NCBI GenBank assembly: GCA_903891085.1
Contig: CAITDJ010000131.1
Coordinates: 48,130-112,129 of the forward strand
DNA from: an uncultured Bacteroidota bacterium
Lineage (GTDB): Bacteria > Bacteroidota > Bacteroidia > Bacteroidales > F082
Length of the DNA: 64,000 bases
Direction of reading: 5' to 3'
The first letter of the stretch is position 1. Each line of letters begins with the position of its first letter. Both the position numbers and the translations under genes were made by a program. Below, piece by piece: positions 26,493-36,102 of this stretch. Under the pieces are notes generated by a model. The model did no database searches, was not told the origin of the DNA, and was given only the letters and a program-made list of their open reading frames with translations.

Positions 26493-27158
26493 ATGAAAAT
26501 AATTGATTTGTCGCTAAGAGGTTCTAACGCATTAGTAAAAGTGAAACAATGTTTTCTCTTGTTGTTAATGTTTCTGTTCTTCATTCATTATTCTTATTCT
26601 CAAAACCCTGCATTAGCGGCCAATGAAGAAATTCCTGCATTATCAGACAGTGTAAACATTCCTTATAAAAATGCCATAAAAGGAATGGCATTTTCTTTGG
26701 TTGCGTATTCCTCATTGTCAATTGGATACGAAAGGTATATTACCAACCATAGTATGGTCGAGATGGTAATCAACAACCAATTTGGGGTTGCAGAAATGGG
26801 CTTCCCAAATTATGCAATTTGCATCATGCCCGGATATAAGTATTTCTTTTTTTCTAAGGCCAGATGGCGTAACAATATTTGGATTGGCGGTTATTTGATG
26901 TACCGGTATAGTGTTATTTTTTACAGTGATAACGGGGTTAAAGACAATGATGCACTTTACGATCACGGTATAGGTATTTCTTTTGGTAAAAAAATGATTT
27001 TTTCGAAAAATAAAAGTTGGTTTTTCGATGTGGGGTGTGGCGTCTCAAGAAATATGTATGGCGGCGCGCCTTTATTTTCGAATAGTGATAGGGAAGACAA
27101 AATCCACGGATGGGAAATGTTAGTCAGGCCGATTATTCAAATTGGAAAGAAGTTTTAA
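26493..27158 (+). CDS. Hypothetical exported protein, probable outer-membrane barrel
   Basis: 221 residues with a hydrophobic N-terminal signal (about residues 17-37, ending HYSYSQ). The rest looks like a DUF3575-type small barrel: YSSLSIGYERYI, PGYKYFFFSKARWRNNIWIGGYLMYRY and a final strand VRPIIQIGKKF. The first 16 residues before the hydrophobic stretch are unusual for a signal peptide, and another start could be used, although no later Met precedes the signal. It lies in the repeat-bounded accessory patch. Function unknown. Confidence 0.6.
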   Translation: MKIIDLSLRGSNALVKVKQCFLLLLMFLFFIHYSYSQNPALAANEEIPALSDSVNIPYKNAIKGMAFSLVAYSSLSIGYERYITNHSMVEMVINNQFGVAEMGFPNYAICIMPGYKYFFFSKARWRNNIWIGGYLMYRYSVIFYSDNGVKDNDALYDHGIGISFGKKMIFSKNKSWFFDVGCGVSRNMYGGAPLFSNSDREDKIHGWEMLVRPIIQIGKKF

Positions 27159-27230
27159 GGTTTCTGTTTTTTTAAGATTAGTATTTGTGCTTTACTTCAA
27201 CCAACAGGATAATGAATCAAATCCGCGCTC

Positions 27231-27252
27231 TTCGTAGTTTGTAACTACGTCG
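27231..27252. repeat. Dispersed repeat copy 2 (TTCGTAGTTTG half)
   Basis: TTCGTAGTTTGTAACTACGTCG includes the perfect inverted repeat CGTAGTT/AACTACG. It lies in the gap between the two accessory genes and shares its core with copies at 26286 and 28303. Confidence 0.5.
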
Positions 27253-27319
27253 TTTTATGATTCAGGTCTTTGAACGTTAATTGTTTCGGCTTAACAGTGT
27301 AATAAATATAAAAACAGCC

Positions 27320-28282
27320 ATGAAAAAACTAATCTTTGTGATTCTTGCCATCGTTGCAGCAATCAATTCAAAAGGACAAACAAATTACGTGAATGTATGT
27401 CAGGATTGCGATATCAACTGGTGGCACCACTTTGATTTTAATTCAGAGTATGATAGCAGCGCTTACTATTTTTATTTTGACACGCTGCAAACCAACAACA
27501 TTTGGCAGGTTGGAACTCCAGTCAAACCAATTTTTAACTATGGTTATTATCATCCCAGGGCCCTGGTAACTGATACTGTTAACGCATATCCAATAAAAAA
27601 TATCTCTTCATTTCAATTTTCAGTCCTTAATTGTTCCGACGGAGATGTTGATGATGATTGTAATGGCGGTTACACGAATACGAGTTTTGACATCGTTCAT
27701 AAAATTGAAACAGATAGCGGTCTTGACGGTGGCACCATTGAAGTATCACATAACAATGGAATAAGCTGGGTGAATTTAATTCAGGACACAATGAACCTCG
27801 AATATTTAGGTGGAGATTTTTATACTTTGAATGACACAGTGATGAGTCTGGCCAAACCGGGCTTTTCAGGTTCAGCAGGATGGAATAATATCATTATCGA
27901 CTATCATCCTTCAGAAATAGCTATGGACACAATTACATTACGATTCACTTTCGCAAGTGATGCTATTGAAACAAACAAAGATGGTTGGATGATTGGATTT
28001 ATATCAGTGAATGGAATATTTCAAGGTATCGATGAAATTCAAAACGACAATATAATTTCAATTGATCCCAATCCGGCAAGTGATAAATTACTGCTTCGCC
28101 GAACAAAAACCAGTCCCAATCAAACAATTCAGATCATGAATAACTCGGGACAAGTTCTTTATAACAACGCGAGCTTCTTTCCTGAAACTATTGACGTAAA
28201 ACATTTTACCAACGGGATGTATGTATTAAAATATTCCGATGGTAAAAATTTCGCAATTAAAAGATTCATTGTGCAACATTGA
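27320..28282 (+). CDS. T9SS type A sorting domain protein, secreted
   Basis: 320 residues from the ATG at 27320; an alternative upstream start at 27281 would put 13 non-signal residues before the signal peptide (MKKLIFVILAIVAAINSKGQ). The middle is a beta-rich globular region without a recognised enzyme motif. The last about 75 residues are a type A C-terminal sorting domain: IDPNPASDKLLLRR, then NNSGQVLYNN and FTNGMYVLKYSDG, ending RFIVQH. It is expected to be exported by the type IX system and attached to the surface or released. Role unknown. Confidence 0.85.
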   Translation: MKKLIFVILAIVAAINSKGQTNYVNVCQDCDINWWHHFDFNSEYDSSAYYFYFDTLQTNNIWQVGTPVKPIFNYGYYHPRALVTDTVNAYPIKNISSFQFSVLNCSDGDVDDDCNGGYTNTSFDIVHKIETDSGLDGGTIEVSHNNGISWVNLIQDTMNLEYLGGDFYTLNDTVMSLAKPGFSGSAGWNNIIIDYHPSEIAMDTITLRFTFASDAIETNKDGWMIGFISVNGIFQGIDEIQNDNIISIDPNPASDKLLLRRTKTSPNQTIQIMNNSGQVLYNNASFFPETIDVKHFTNGMYVLKYSDGKNFAIKRFIVQH

Positions 28283-28302
28283 TAAACAATTCCCCCGTTC
28301 GT

Positions 28303-28347
28303 CGTAGTTTGTAAAACATCGTTCTCAATCCCGGACTTTGATTGATA
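28303..28347. repeat. Dispersed repeat copy 3 (GTAGTTTG family)
   Basis: CGTAGTTTGTAAAACATCGTT then AATCCCGGACTTT; matches copy 1 at 26286-26330 in the same orientation. The order relative to the pepD tail/terminator is reversed compared with copy 1. Confidence 0.6.
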
Positions 28348-28370
28348 ATGAACTTTATATGATAGCAATA

Positions 28371-28397
28371 AAAAAAGGAGCGAAACCGCTCCTTTTC
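28371..28397 (-). terminator. Terminator of pepD
   Basis: GGAGCG/CGCTCC stem with AAAC loop. On the minus strand it is followed by an uninterrupted T tract, directly after the pepD stop. Confidence 0.85.
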
Positions 28398-28400
28398 TGT

Positions 28401-29867
28401 TTATCCTTTCAATGGTATCCATTTCAACACGCTCAGCGTGAGCTTCCAGAATTTGGTTACCGATTCAATATCTAATCGTTCATCGGGCGAATGGGCGCCT
28501 TTGATGGTTGGTCCAAACGAAATCATATCCATAAGTGGGTATTTATCTCCAATCAAACCACATTCCAATCCGGCATGGATTGCTTTCACCTGTGGCTTCG
28601 ACAGAAACAGGTTGAAATAAGCTTCTTCGGTTATTTCGCGGATTTCCGATTTCGGATTGGGTGCCCAGCCCGGATATCCGTCGCTGTGTATTACGGTGGC
28701 ACCGGTTAGTTCAAAACAGGCACGTACCATATTGGCCACATCGTCTTTGGCCGATTCAATCGAGCTGCGCTGGCTTGTAGTAATTACAAATTCCTTCTCC
28801 ATCATCCGGATCGAAGCCAGGTTGGTGGAGGTTTCAACGAAATTGGCAATGGATTGCGACATGGCAATCACGCCGTGCGGGCAGGCATATACACTGTTGA
28901 TCAACTTTAGCTGATCATCAATCGAAACAACACTTTCACTCTTGGCCTTTGACGGGGCAAGGCTGATAGCTACATTTGGCTCTGTAACACTGTATTCCTT
29001 TTTTACATCTGCAAAAAACTCATGTACAAAATTTTTGAGAGGATCAATATTTGCCTCCGGAACCAAAATAACTGCATTGGCTTCGCGTGCGATCGCGTTG
29101 CGGAGGTTACCTCCTTCGATAAAGGATAAACGCACCCCAAACTGACGGTCCGCTTCCCATAACATCCTGTTCAGTATTTTATTCGCATTTCCGAGTCCTT
29201 TGTGAATATCGTCGCCCGAATGGCCTCCGTTTAATCCCACCACCGAAAGTGTAAAGCTTTTGTGTCCTTTTGGAATCGTTTCAAGTGAATAGGGTAGGGT
29301 GATTACAGTATCTTTACCTCCGGCACAACCAATAAATAGTTCACCTTCGTCTTCTGAATCAAGATTAAGAAGGATTTCGGCATTTAAAAAACCGGCTTGA
29401 AGACCGAAAGCGCCGGTGAGTCCCGTTTCTTCATCAATCGTAAATAAACACTCAATGGGGCCATGCTCAATCGAATCGTCCGACAAAATGGCGAGCTGGG
29501 CGGCAATGCCAATTCCATCATCGGCGCCGAGTGTGGTTCCCATTGTTCTTACCCATCCGTCCCTGACATATACTTCAATCGGATCGTGATCAAAATCGTG
29601 CACTTTATCACTGTTTTTTTCACAAACCATGTCGATATGACTTTGTAATACAACCGTTTTTCGGTTTTCGAAACCTGCTGTTGCAGGTTTGCAGATGAGA
29701 AGATTGCCAATTTCGTCTTGTTTACAAACAAGCTGATGTTGTTTGGCAAAGTTGATGATATAGGCAGCGATCTTTTCTTCTTTTTTAGAAGGGCGTGGTA
29801 TTTCAAGAATTTCTCTGAAATAATTCCATACGCCGGATGGTTCCAATGTTTTGAGTGCTTCGTTCAT
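28401..29867 (-). CDS. pepD: Aminoacyl-histidine dipeptidase (PepD, M20 family)
   Basis: 488 residues, full length. Two-metal M20 residues are visible: His77 and Asp79 in QSHIDMV, Asp116 in GADDGIG, the catalytic/ligand pair Glu146-Glu147 in DEETGLTG, and Asp173-region LNLDSEDEGE. It cleaves Xaa-His dipeptides such as carnosine in the cytoplasm. It is a single gene with its own promoter and terminator. Its 3' end has been duplicated at 26241. Confidence 0.95.
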   Translation of the reverse strand: MNEALKTLEPSGVWNYFREILEIPRPSKKEEKIAAYIINFAKQHQLVCKQDEIGNLLICKPATAGFENRKTVVLQSHIDMVCEKNSDKVHDFDHDPIEVYVRDGWVRTMGTTLGADDGIGIAAQLAILSDDSIEHGPIECLFTIDEETGLTGAFGLQAGFLNAEILLNLDSEDEGELFIGCAGGKDTVITLPYSLETIPKGHKSFTLSVVGLNGGHSGDDIHKGLGNANKILNRMLWEADRQFGVRLSFIEGGNLRNAIAREANAVILVPEANIDPLKNFVHEFFADVKKEYSVTEPNVAISLAPSKAKSESVVSIDDQLKLINSVYACPHGVIAMSQSIANFVETSTNLASIRMMEKEFVITTSQRSSIESAKDDVANMVRACFELTGATVIHSDGYPGWAPNPKSEIREITEEAYFNLFLSKPQVKAIHAGLECGLIGDKYPLMDMISFGPTIKGAHSPDERLDIESVTKFWKLTLSVLKWIPLKG

Positions 29868-29888
29868 GATTCTGTTTTATATAACAAA

Positions 29889-29918
29889 CAAATATAATCA
29901 GATAAATAATGTGGCCAA
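29889..29918 (-). promoter_or_regulatory. Promoter of pepD (TTG-N19-TATATTTG)
   Basis: On the minus strand TTG (29916-29918) and TATATTTG (29889-29896) are 19 nt apart, 22 nt before the start codon. Confidence 0.75.
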
Positions 29919-30007
29919 GAGAGTGAGAAGAAACATCAGGAAAAAACAAGAAAAATTGTAGATTCCATAGGTTTTCAGGTTAAAATGAAAATAAGGATGA
30001 ATGAATT

Positions 30008-30439
30008 TCAGAAGTATTTGGTAATAATATCAAGAAAATCGCTGCGCCGGATTGGTTTGGCAATATAATCATCGCATCCGGCATCAATACAGTTTTTTCG
30101 GTCGGCATACATAGCAAAGGCTGTTTGTGCAATGATCGGCACATCACATCCCGATTCACGTATTTTTTTTGTCACCTCAAGCCCGTGAATATCAGGCAGG
30201 CGAAGGTCCATGAGAATAAGGTTGATATCATTTCGCGTTTTCATGGTTTCAATAGCCGGCAAACCTGAAGGTTCGTGGATAATATTTGCACCAAGCGGGG
30301 AAAGGTAAGCAACCAACAATTGAAAATTCGAAATAACATCCTCAACGATTAGTATGTTCTTCCCTTTCCAGGCAGCGGTCCCTTTACTCATTGTGTTTGG
30401 GGTATTTGATGAAATCAATGTGGCAGCATCTACATCCAT
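30008..30439 (-). CDS. Stand-alone response regulator receiver protein
   Basis: 143 residues, one receiver domain without an output domain. Acidic pocket VEDV near residue 32, phospho-acceptor Asp in LILMDLRLPD near residue 77, switch Thr in AQTAFAM near 106 and conserved Lys in AKPI near 128. The first about 25 residues are a non-conserved leader; MSKGTAAWKG at residue 17 is a possible later start. No sensor kinase is adjacent. Likely relays phosphate or controls a partner by protein contact. Confidence 0.85.
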   Translation of the reverse strand: MDVDAATLISSNTPNTMSKGTAAWKGKNILIVEDVISNFQLLVAYLSPLGANIIHEPSGLPAIETMKTRNDINLILMDLRLPDIHGLEVTKKIRESGCDVPIIAQTAFAMYADRKNCIDAGCDDYIAKPIRRSDFLDIITKYF

Positions 30440-30513
30440 TATTGTAGAAAAGATTTTGTATATTACATTTACAATGTGATCATAAAAATGTAATAATTGT
30501 TTTTGTGTATTGA

Positions 30514-31158
30514 CTATATTTTCAGCAATTTAATCATCTCTGCAGGATTGTCCGATTTGAAAATGGAATTGCCCGCAACCAGTACGTCAGCACCCGCTGA
30601 AACAACAGCCTTTGCGTTTAATACATCCATTCCTCCATCCACTTCAATCAAAGTCGTGAGGTTTTTTCTCAAAATCATTTCTTTCAGGGTGGTTATTTTT
30701 CGGAGCGTATGCTGGATGAATTTCTGTCCGCCAAATCCCGGGTTTACCGACATTAATAGAACCATGTCAGCTTCATTTACAATATCTTCCAAAGCACTAA
30801 CCGAAGTGTGCGGATTGAGCACAATCCCTGCTTTCATCCCGGCCTTTTTAATACTTTCCAGACTGCGGTGTAAATGCTGGCAGGTTTCGATGTGAACGGA
30901 AAGTATGGAAGCACCTGCATTTTTAAACTCCTGAATATACCTGTCAGGATTCACGATCATCAGATGGACATCCAATGGTTTTTTCGCTATCGAAGCAACG
31001 GCTTTCACTATCGGCAATCCGAAAGAAATATTCGGAACAAATACACCGTCCATGATGTCCAAATGAATCCAATCAGCCTCGCTTTGGTTAAGCATTTCGA
31101 TGTCAGCCGCAAGATTTAGAAAATTTGCTGATAAAAGCGAAGGAGCTACTAATGTCAT
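30514..31158 (-). CDS. rpe: Ribulose-phosphate 3-epimerase
   Basis: 214 residues from the ATG at 31158. The frame can be extended to 31224, but that region overlaps the rpoD stop and adds non-family residues before APSLLSANF. Signature sequences: HLDIMDGVFVPNISFG near residues 33-48, HLMI, GLQKFI-type PGFGGQKF, and EVDGGM near 176. It interconverts ribulose 5-phosphate and xylulose 5-phosphate in the pentose phosphate pathway. It lies just downstream of the rpoD terminator. Confidence 0.95.
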   Translation of the reverse strand: MTLVAPSLLSANFLNLAADIEMLNQSEADWIHLDIMDGVFVPNISFGLPIVKAVASIAKKPLDVHLMIVNPDRYIQEFKNAGASILSVHIETCQHLHRSLESIKKAGMKAGIVLNPHTSVSALEDIVNEADMVLLMSVNPGFGGQKFIQHTLRKITTLKEMILRKNLTTLIEVDGGMDVLNAKAVVSAGADVLVAGNSIFKSDNPAEMIKLLKI

Positions 31159-31190
31159 TATTTCCTGATTTTGAACAAAAATAAATAAAA

Positions 31191-31213
31191 AAAGCGCTTG
31201 TAAAGCGCTTTGT
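31191..31213 (-). terminator. Terminator of rpoD
   Basis: Minus strand AAAGCGCTTTACAAGCGCTTTTTTT: AGCGCTT arms, short loop and a T tract. It overlaps the rpoD stop region and lies before rpe. Confidence 0.8.
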
Positions 31214-31216
31214 AAT

Positions 31217-32080
31217 TTATCCAAGATAACTTTTCAGAATCTTGCTCCGGCTGTTATGTTTTAATCGCCGGATCGCTTTCTCTTTTATTTGCCTTACTCT
31301 TTCACGTGTCAGGTCAAATTTTTCTCCTATCTCTTCCAGTGTCATCGGATGACTTCCGTTTAATCCAAAATAAAGTTTAACAACATCCATTTCACGTTGG
31401 GTAAGGGTGGATATGGCCCTGTCGATTTCTTTACGAAGCGATTCGTAAAGTAGCTCTGTTTCAGGGGTGATGGCTTCTTCGCTGCGGAGAACATCGTACA
31501 TATTGTTTTCTTCGTCCTGAATGAGTGGTGCATCCATCGAAACATGACGACCGGCATTTTTCATCGATTCCTTCACCTCAGTCTCAGAAACTTCGAGAAC
31601 TTCAGCGATTTCTTCGGCATTAGGCTCACGCTCAAATATCTGTTCAAGTCGGGCGTAAGCTTTGTTGATTTTGTTGATAGAACCAATTTTATTCAGTGGC
31701 AAACGAACAATACGTGATTGTTCGGCCAAGGCTTGTAAAATTGACTGCCTGATCCACCATACTGCATAAGAAATGAATTTGAAACCACGTGTTTCATCGA
31801 AACGTTGTGCTGCTTTTATCAAGCCGAGATTTCCTTCATTGATTAAATCAGGCAGACTCAATCCCTGGTTTTGATATTGCTTCGATACAGAAACGACAAA
31901 ACGAAGGTTTGCTTTTGTGAGTTTCTCAAGTGCTGCCCTGTCGCCTTGCTTAATACGTTGGGCAAGTGCAACTTCTTCTTCTGCTGTGATGAGCTCAACT
32001 TTGCCTATTTCCTGCAAGTACTTATCCAACGAAGCCGTCTCACGATTCGTTACCTGCTTTGTAATTTTAAGCTGCCTCAT
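31217..32080 (-). CDS. rpoD: Primary RNA polymerase sigma factor (RpoD/SigA)
   Basis: 287 residues, the short form usual in Bacteroidota, which lacks the long region 1.1 and non-conserved insert of the E. coli protein. Region 1.2 [14 protein letters not shown]; region 2 [34 protein letters not shown] with [13 protein letters not shown]; region 3 [13 protein letters not shown]; region 4 [23 protein letters not shown]. It is the housekeeping sigma expected to read the TTG/TAnnTTTG promoters in this window. It lies 36 nt downstream of pnp, probably cotranscribed. Confidence 0.96.
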   Translation of the reverse strand: MRQLKITKQVTNRETASLDKYLQEIGKVELITAEEEVALAQRIKQGDRAALEKLTKANLRFVVSVSKQYQNQGLSLPDLINEGNLGLIKAAQRFDETRGFKFISYAVWWIRQSILQALAEQSRIVRLPLNKIGSINKINKAYARLEQIFEREPNAEEIAEVLEVSETEVKESMKNAGRHVSMDAPLIQDEENNMYDVLRSEEAITPETELLYESLRKEIDRAISTLTQREMDVVKLYFGLNGSHPMTLEEIGEKFDLTRERVRQIKEKAIRRLKHNSRSKILKSYLG

Positions 32081-32116
32081 GAATGATTATTTAGTTTTAG
32101 TTGATGACAATCAAAA

Positions 32117-34267
32117 TTAGTTACTGTGCTCTCCGCCTTCTTCTGGTTTGGGTAACAGCACCTTGCGCGATAATTTCATCTTATTTGTTTTGGGGTCTAC
32201 ACCAATAAGTTTCACTTTAATCTTATCACCGGCTTTTAATACTCCTTCGACAGTATCGAGACGACGCCATTCAATTTCGGAGATATGTAATAAGGCATCT
32301 TTTCCGGGAAGAATCTCAACAAACGCGCCAAAAGGCATGATTGATTTCACTGTTCCAAGATAAACTTCTCCTATTTCTGGCACAGCGACTATGGCTCTGA
32401 TACGCATTTTAGCCAACTCAATCGATTCTTTATTTGGTGAAACGATATCGATAATTCCAAAATTACCTTGTTCCTCAATAACGATTACCGTATTGGTTTC
32501 ACGTTGCATTTCCTGAATTATTTTACCTCCGGGTCCGATGACGGCACCAATGAATTCTTTATCGATAATCATCTTTTCGATACGTGGGACATTCTCTTTG
32601 TAATCGGCACGTGGTGTCTGCATGGTGTTAGCCATTTCACCCAAAATGTGCAATCTTCCTAAACGGGCCTGTTCAAGGGCTTGTTCGAGTACTTCGTAAG
32701 TTAATCCATCCACCTTGATGTCCATCTGGCAGGCGGTGATACCGTCTTTTGTGCCAGTCACTTTGAAATCCATATCTCCCAGATGATCTTCATCACCCAA
32801 AATATCAGAAAGAACAGCGAATTTGCTGCATTTGTCTTCCGAAATCAATCCCATAGCAATACCTGCTACCGGTTTTCTCATTTTAACACCTGCATCCAAT
32901 AAGGCGAGGGTGCCACCACATACGCTGGCCATAGATGATGAACCGTTCGATTCAAGAATATCTGAAACGATACGGATTGTGTATGGATTTTCTTCCCCTG
33001 AAGGAATCATCGACTTCAAGGCTCTTTCAGCCAGGTTACCATGTCCCACTTCACGACGGCTTACACCACGGTTTGGTTTCACTTCCCCGGTTGAGAAACT
33101 TGGAAAATTGTAATGCAGGTAGAAACTTGATGTGCCTTCAAATACAGCGCCATCAATTGTTTGCTGGTTCAGTTTTGAACCCAACGTAACAGTTACCAGT
33201 GCCTGGGTTTCACCACGGGTGAATATTGCAGAACCATGTGCTGAAGGAAGATAATCAACTTCACTCCAGATAGGTCTTATTTGATCCAGTTTACGGCCAT
33301 CAAGGCGGATACGTTCATTTAAGATGGCATCGCGAACGGCCTTTTTTTCAACGGCATGAAAATATCGTTTTACCAAACCGGTTTTTGCAGCGCGATCTTC
33401 TTCAGTCATAGATTCGATATACTGATCACGGATTGCCTTGAAACCATCTGTACGTTCGTGTTTGTTGGCGTTTCCGGTTAATGATAAATCGTAGCAAGCT
33501 TTATAGGTCGATTGCATGACCGTTTCACGCAATTCTTCATCATTTGTTTCGTGACAATAGGTGCGTTTTGTCAATGCTGTTTGCACTTTGGCAGCCAAGT
33601 CAAGTTGTGCCTGACATTGTATTTTAATCACGTCGTGCGCGATTTTCAATGCTTCAAGCATAAGCGCTTCCGAAACCTCTTTTGATTCGCCTTCAACCAT
33701 CATGATATTATCAATAGAAGCAGCAACCATCAAATCGAGTGTTGCTTCTTTTCCTGCAGAAATGGTAGGGTTCACAACAAACTCACCATTAATATAAGCA
33801 ATTCTTGCTTCAGAAATAGGTCCGTTAAAAGGGATGTCAGAAACAGCCAAAGCGGCTGAGGCAGCCAATGCGGCCAATACATCAGGAGCAACATCAGTTT
33901 CACCTGAAATAAGATTGATGTTTACCTGTGTTTCGGCATGATAATCATCAGGAAAAAGAGGGCGTAAGGCGCGGTCTACCAAACGGGCAATCAATACTTC
34001 ATAATCTGAAGCCCTGGCTTCGCGTTTGAAAAAACCACCTGGAAACTTTCCGGTAGCAGCATATTTTTCTTTGTATTCAACCGAAAGTGGCATGAAATCA
34101 ACATCTTCACGTGCTTCTTTTGCCGAAACCACTGTTGCCAGTAACATGGTTTTACCCATTTTAACAACGACTGCACCATCGGCCTGTTTTGCCAACCGAC
34201 CTGTTTCAATGGTAATAGTCCTGCCATCAGCAAGATTAATTGTCTGAATAATTCCTTGAGGAGTCAT
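32117..34267 (-). CDS. pnp: Polyribonucleotide nucleotidyltransferase (PNPase)
   Basis: 716 residues. Two RNase PH domains (about 15-225 and 330-550) are joined by an all-helical segment; the KH domain ([12 protein letters not shown] near 575) and the S1 domain ([17 protein letters not shown] near 640) follow. It degrades RNA 3' to 5' using phosphate and takes part in the degradosome. It follows rpsO as in many bacteria, with a terminator/attenuator hairpin between. Confidence 0.97.
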   Translation of the reverse strand: MTPQGIIQTINLADGRTITIETGRLAKQADGAVVVKMGKTMLLATVVSAKEAREDVDFMPLSVEYKEKYAATGKFPGGFFKREARASDYEVLIARLVDRALRPLFPDDYHAETQVNINLISGETDVAPDVLAALAASAALAVSDIPFNGPISEARIAYINGEFVVNPTISAGKEATLDLMVAASIDNIMMVEGESKEVSEALMLEALKIAHDVIKIQCQAQLDLAAKVQTALTKRTYCHETNDEELRETVMQSTYKACYDLSLTGNANKHERTDGFKAIRDQYIESMTEEDRAAKTGLVKRYFHAVEKKAVRDAILNERIRLDGRKLDQIRPIWSEVDYLPSAHGSAIFTRGETQALVTVTLGSKLNQQTIDGAVFEGTSSFYLHYNFPSFSTGEVKPNRGVSRREVGHGNLAERALKSMIPSGEENPYTIRIVSDILESNGSSSMASVCGGTLALLDAGVKMRKPVAGIAMGLISEDKCSKFAVLSDILGDEDHLGDMDFKVTGTKDGITACQMDIKVDGLTYEVLEQALEQARLGRLHILGEMANTMQTPRADYKENVPRIEKMIIDKEFIGAVIGPGGKIIQEMQRETNTVIVIEEQGNFGIIDIVSPNKESIELAKMRIRAIVAVPEIGEVYLGTVKSIMPFGAFVEILPGKDALLHISEIEWRRLDTVEGVLKAGDKIKVKLIGVDPKTNKMKLSRKVLLPKPEEGGEHSN

Positions 34268-34312
34268 AATTAATTATAAATGAAAGTGATAAAACAGCAC
34301 CTGAATAAATGC

Positions 34313-34347
34313 AAAAAAAGGCAATCAATTAAATTGCCTTTTTAAGC
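34313..34347 (-). terminator. Hairpin between rpsO and pnp
   Basis: Minus strand AAAAAGGCAATTTAATTGATTGCCTTTTTTT: AAGGCAAT/ATTGCCTT arms then a T tract. It can end rpsO transcripts and reduce pnp expression. PNPase feedback at this point is known in E. coli, but here it is only inferred. Confidence 0.8.
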
Positions 34348-34364
34348 CCTTTTAATAGGTTCAA

Positions 34365-34634
34365 TTATTTTCTAATACCGAGTTTCTTGATAAGTTCGCG
34401 GTATTTCTCAATGTCTTTTTCCTTCAAATAGTCAAGGAGTTTTCTTCTTTTACCAACCAAACGAACCAATGAACGCATCGTTGCAAGGTCTTTTTTGTTG
34501 ATTTTAAGGTGCTCGGTTAAGTGCTTGATTCTAAATGTAAACAATGCAATTTGCCCTTCTGCTGACCCTGTGTCAGTAGCTTGTTTACCGAATTCCTCAA
34601 AAATTTCTGTCTTCTTTTCAGCGGTTAAATACAT
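34365..34634 (-). CDS. rpsO: 30S ribosomal protein S15
   Basis: 89 residues, standard length. Marks: GSAEGQIALFTFRIKHLTEHLK near residues 22-44 and LVGKRRKLLDYL near 63-74. It binds 16S rRNA in the small subunit platform. First gene of the rpsO-pnp-rpoD string; its promoter is recognisable. Confidence 0.98.
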   Translation of the reverse strand: MYLTAEKKTEIFEEFGKQATDTGSAEGQIALFTFRIKHLTEHLKINKKDLATMRSLVRLVGKRRKLLDYLKEKDIEKYRELIKKLGIRK

Positions 34635-34661
34635 ATCCTATTCTTTTCTTTTTTTGGACTG

Positions 34662-34692
34662 CAAAAGTAGATAAATTGTTGAAACTGTGCAA
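34662..34692 (-). promoter_or_regulatory. Promoter of rpsO (TTG-N20-TACTTTTG)
   Basis: Minus strand TTG at 34690-34692 and TACTTTTG at 34662-34669, spacing 20 nt, 27 nt before the start codon. Confidence 0.75.
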
Positions 34693-34780
34693 GGTTTTTA
34701 TTAAAAAAATAGTTTTCATGCGTATTAATTTCTAATTCGTTTTGTAAGCAATTGATTTTTAATTATATATATTAAATTTC

Positions 34781-34788
34781 TAATTTTG
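34781..34788 (+). promoter_or_regulatory. Candidate -7 element for idi
   Basis: TAATTTTG matches TAnnTTTG; no -33 element at good spacing. A 5' leader of about 120 nt would follow. Nothing else was found in gap 34693-34913. Confidence 0.35.
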
Positions 34789-34913
34789 GATCACCTTCTC
34801 AAAGCATTCTAGATTGATCATCTTCGCTTTGCTTTCCCTTTTTAGCGAAATGTTCGATGGTTTCGTTTAATTTTGCTGAACAAAAAAACAGCAATTCATC
34901 AAAAAATTCAACA

Positions 34914-35453
34914 ATGGAAACAGAGAATGTACTTTTGGTTACGGTAGATGATATTGAAATCGGATTGATGGAAAAGATGGAGGCACACGAGAAAGCCATC
35001 CTTCACCGGGCATTTTCTGTTTTTATTTTTAATGATAAAAATGAATTCTTACTTCAACAGCGTGCCTTAACAAAATACCATTCACCGGGTTTATGGACCA
35101 ATACCTGTTGCAGCCATCCACGATCGGGCGAAACTACCTTGCTTGCGGCCAAACGAAGACTGACAGAGGAAATGGGAATGGAATGCGAGTTAAACGAAAT
35201 ATTTTCATTTATTTATAAAGCGGATGTTGGTCAGGGATTAACTGAGCATGAATTTGACCATGTTTTTGTGGGAATTTCAAACGGCGAACCGAAAATTAAT
35301 CCAGGTGAAGTCAATAGCTGGAAATTTATGAATCTTACTGATTTAAAGTTAGATATGAGCCTGAATCCAAATTCATACACAATTTGGTTTCGGATTGCTT
35401 TTGAACAGGTAGAGGCTTATATCCTGGCAAATAACACAATTGACCTGTCCTGA
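34914..35453 (+). CDS. idi: Isopentenyl-diphosphate delta-isomerase, type I
   Basis: 179 residues from the ATG at 34914. An in-frame ATG at 34857 would add 19 residues of low complexity rich in Asn/Ser, so the inner start is preferred. Nudix-like fold with the type I signatures TNTCCSHPRSGE (catalytic Cys, metal His) near residues 72-83 and the Nudix-helix region RRLTEEMGME; the late metal/catalytic part is EHEFDHVFVG. It interconverts isopentenyl and dimethylallyl diphosphate for isoprenoid synthesis. Single gene. Confidence 0.95.
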   Translation: METENVLLVTVDDIEIGLMEKMEAHEKAILHRAFSVFIFNDKNEFLLQQRALTKYHSPGLWTNTCCSHPRSGETTLLAAKRRLTEEMGMECELNEIFSFIYKADVGQGLTEHEFDHVFVGISNGEPKINPGEVNSWKFMNLTDLKLDMSLNPNSYTIWFRIAFEQVEAYILANNTIDLS

Positions 35454-35511
35454 TCATTCAAATTATTATCAACTGAATCGTTAGGAATGGATTCTTGTGA
35501 AATTCCTTTCA

Positions 35512-36102
35512 TTATAGTCTTTGTTTCAGCGATAGAAAGCCCGGGTAAGCCAGATCATGCATTCCGACTTTAATATATGGTTTAATCCGGATTTCGACTT
35601 TAGTTTCCCTGCTTTCTTTACCCGAAAGTATGAAACCGAGGTTTACAACCGCATCGCTTGATTTACCGGAAAGTACCTGAAAAAGATCAGCACCGATCGG
35701 AATTTTTATTTTGGTTGAGTCATTTGCCGGAATATAAATAGGTTCGTCTAAGCTACCTGTGATCAGTTTATTGCCATCCAGATACACTTCGTAATCCATC
35801 CTGTTTAATGAGGCGTTTTTGGAATTAGGGTTACTTGCCTTTAGCCAGATATCAAAATCGAGGGGCAGTTTTGCTGCAAATAAGGACGTGGCCAGCTGCA
35901 TCACCTGTCCGGCATTCAAATCGGAACGTTTCATGCCTTCCTTGAGTGGAATTCCAGCCAAATGCACCTCTGATACTTTTTGAAATTCAAAGTTACATTG
36001 GCCGAATTGCCTAACCTTTTGCAACTGGTCTGAGATTCCGCAAGAAGTAAAGTAAACGGTAAGTAATACGAAACCCAAAAAAGTGAGTTTCCGTTTATTC
36101 AC
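35512..36102 (-). CDS. LEA type 2 family lipoprotein
   Basis: 196 residues starting at the GTG 36100-36102, whose reading overlaps the typA stop by 8 nt; a longer frame would run back inside typA. Starting there gives a lipoprotein signal (LLTVYFTSC, Cys21). The mature part resembles LEA-2/WHy domains: VHLAGIPLKEG, FDIWLKASNPNSKNASLNRMDYEVYLDG and a second beta sheet with IKIPIGADLF. Envelope protein, function unknown; translational coupling to typA is likely. Confidence 0.7.
   Translation of the reverse strand: MNKRKLTFLGFVLLTVYFTSCGISDQLQKVRQFGQCNFEFQKVSEVHLAGIPLKEGMKRSDLNAGQVMQLATSLFAAKLPLDFDIWLKASNPNSKNASLNRMDYEVYLDGNKLITGSLDEPIYIPANDSTKIKIPIGADLFQVLSGKSSDAVVNLGFILSGKESRETKVEIRIKPYIKVGMHDLAYPGFLSLKQRL

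Noticed and set aside
26493..28282. Insertion sequence between the duplicated pepD tails
   Set aside because: The two genes encode an exported barrel-like protein and a T9SS protein, with no transposase and no terminal inverted repeats.
30514..31224. Longer start for rpe
   Set aside because: The extra 22 residues run over the rpoD terminator and stop and do not belong to the family; the ATG at 31158 is correct.
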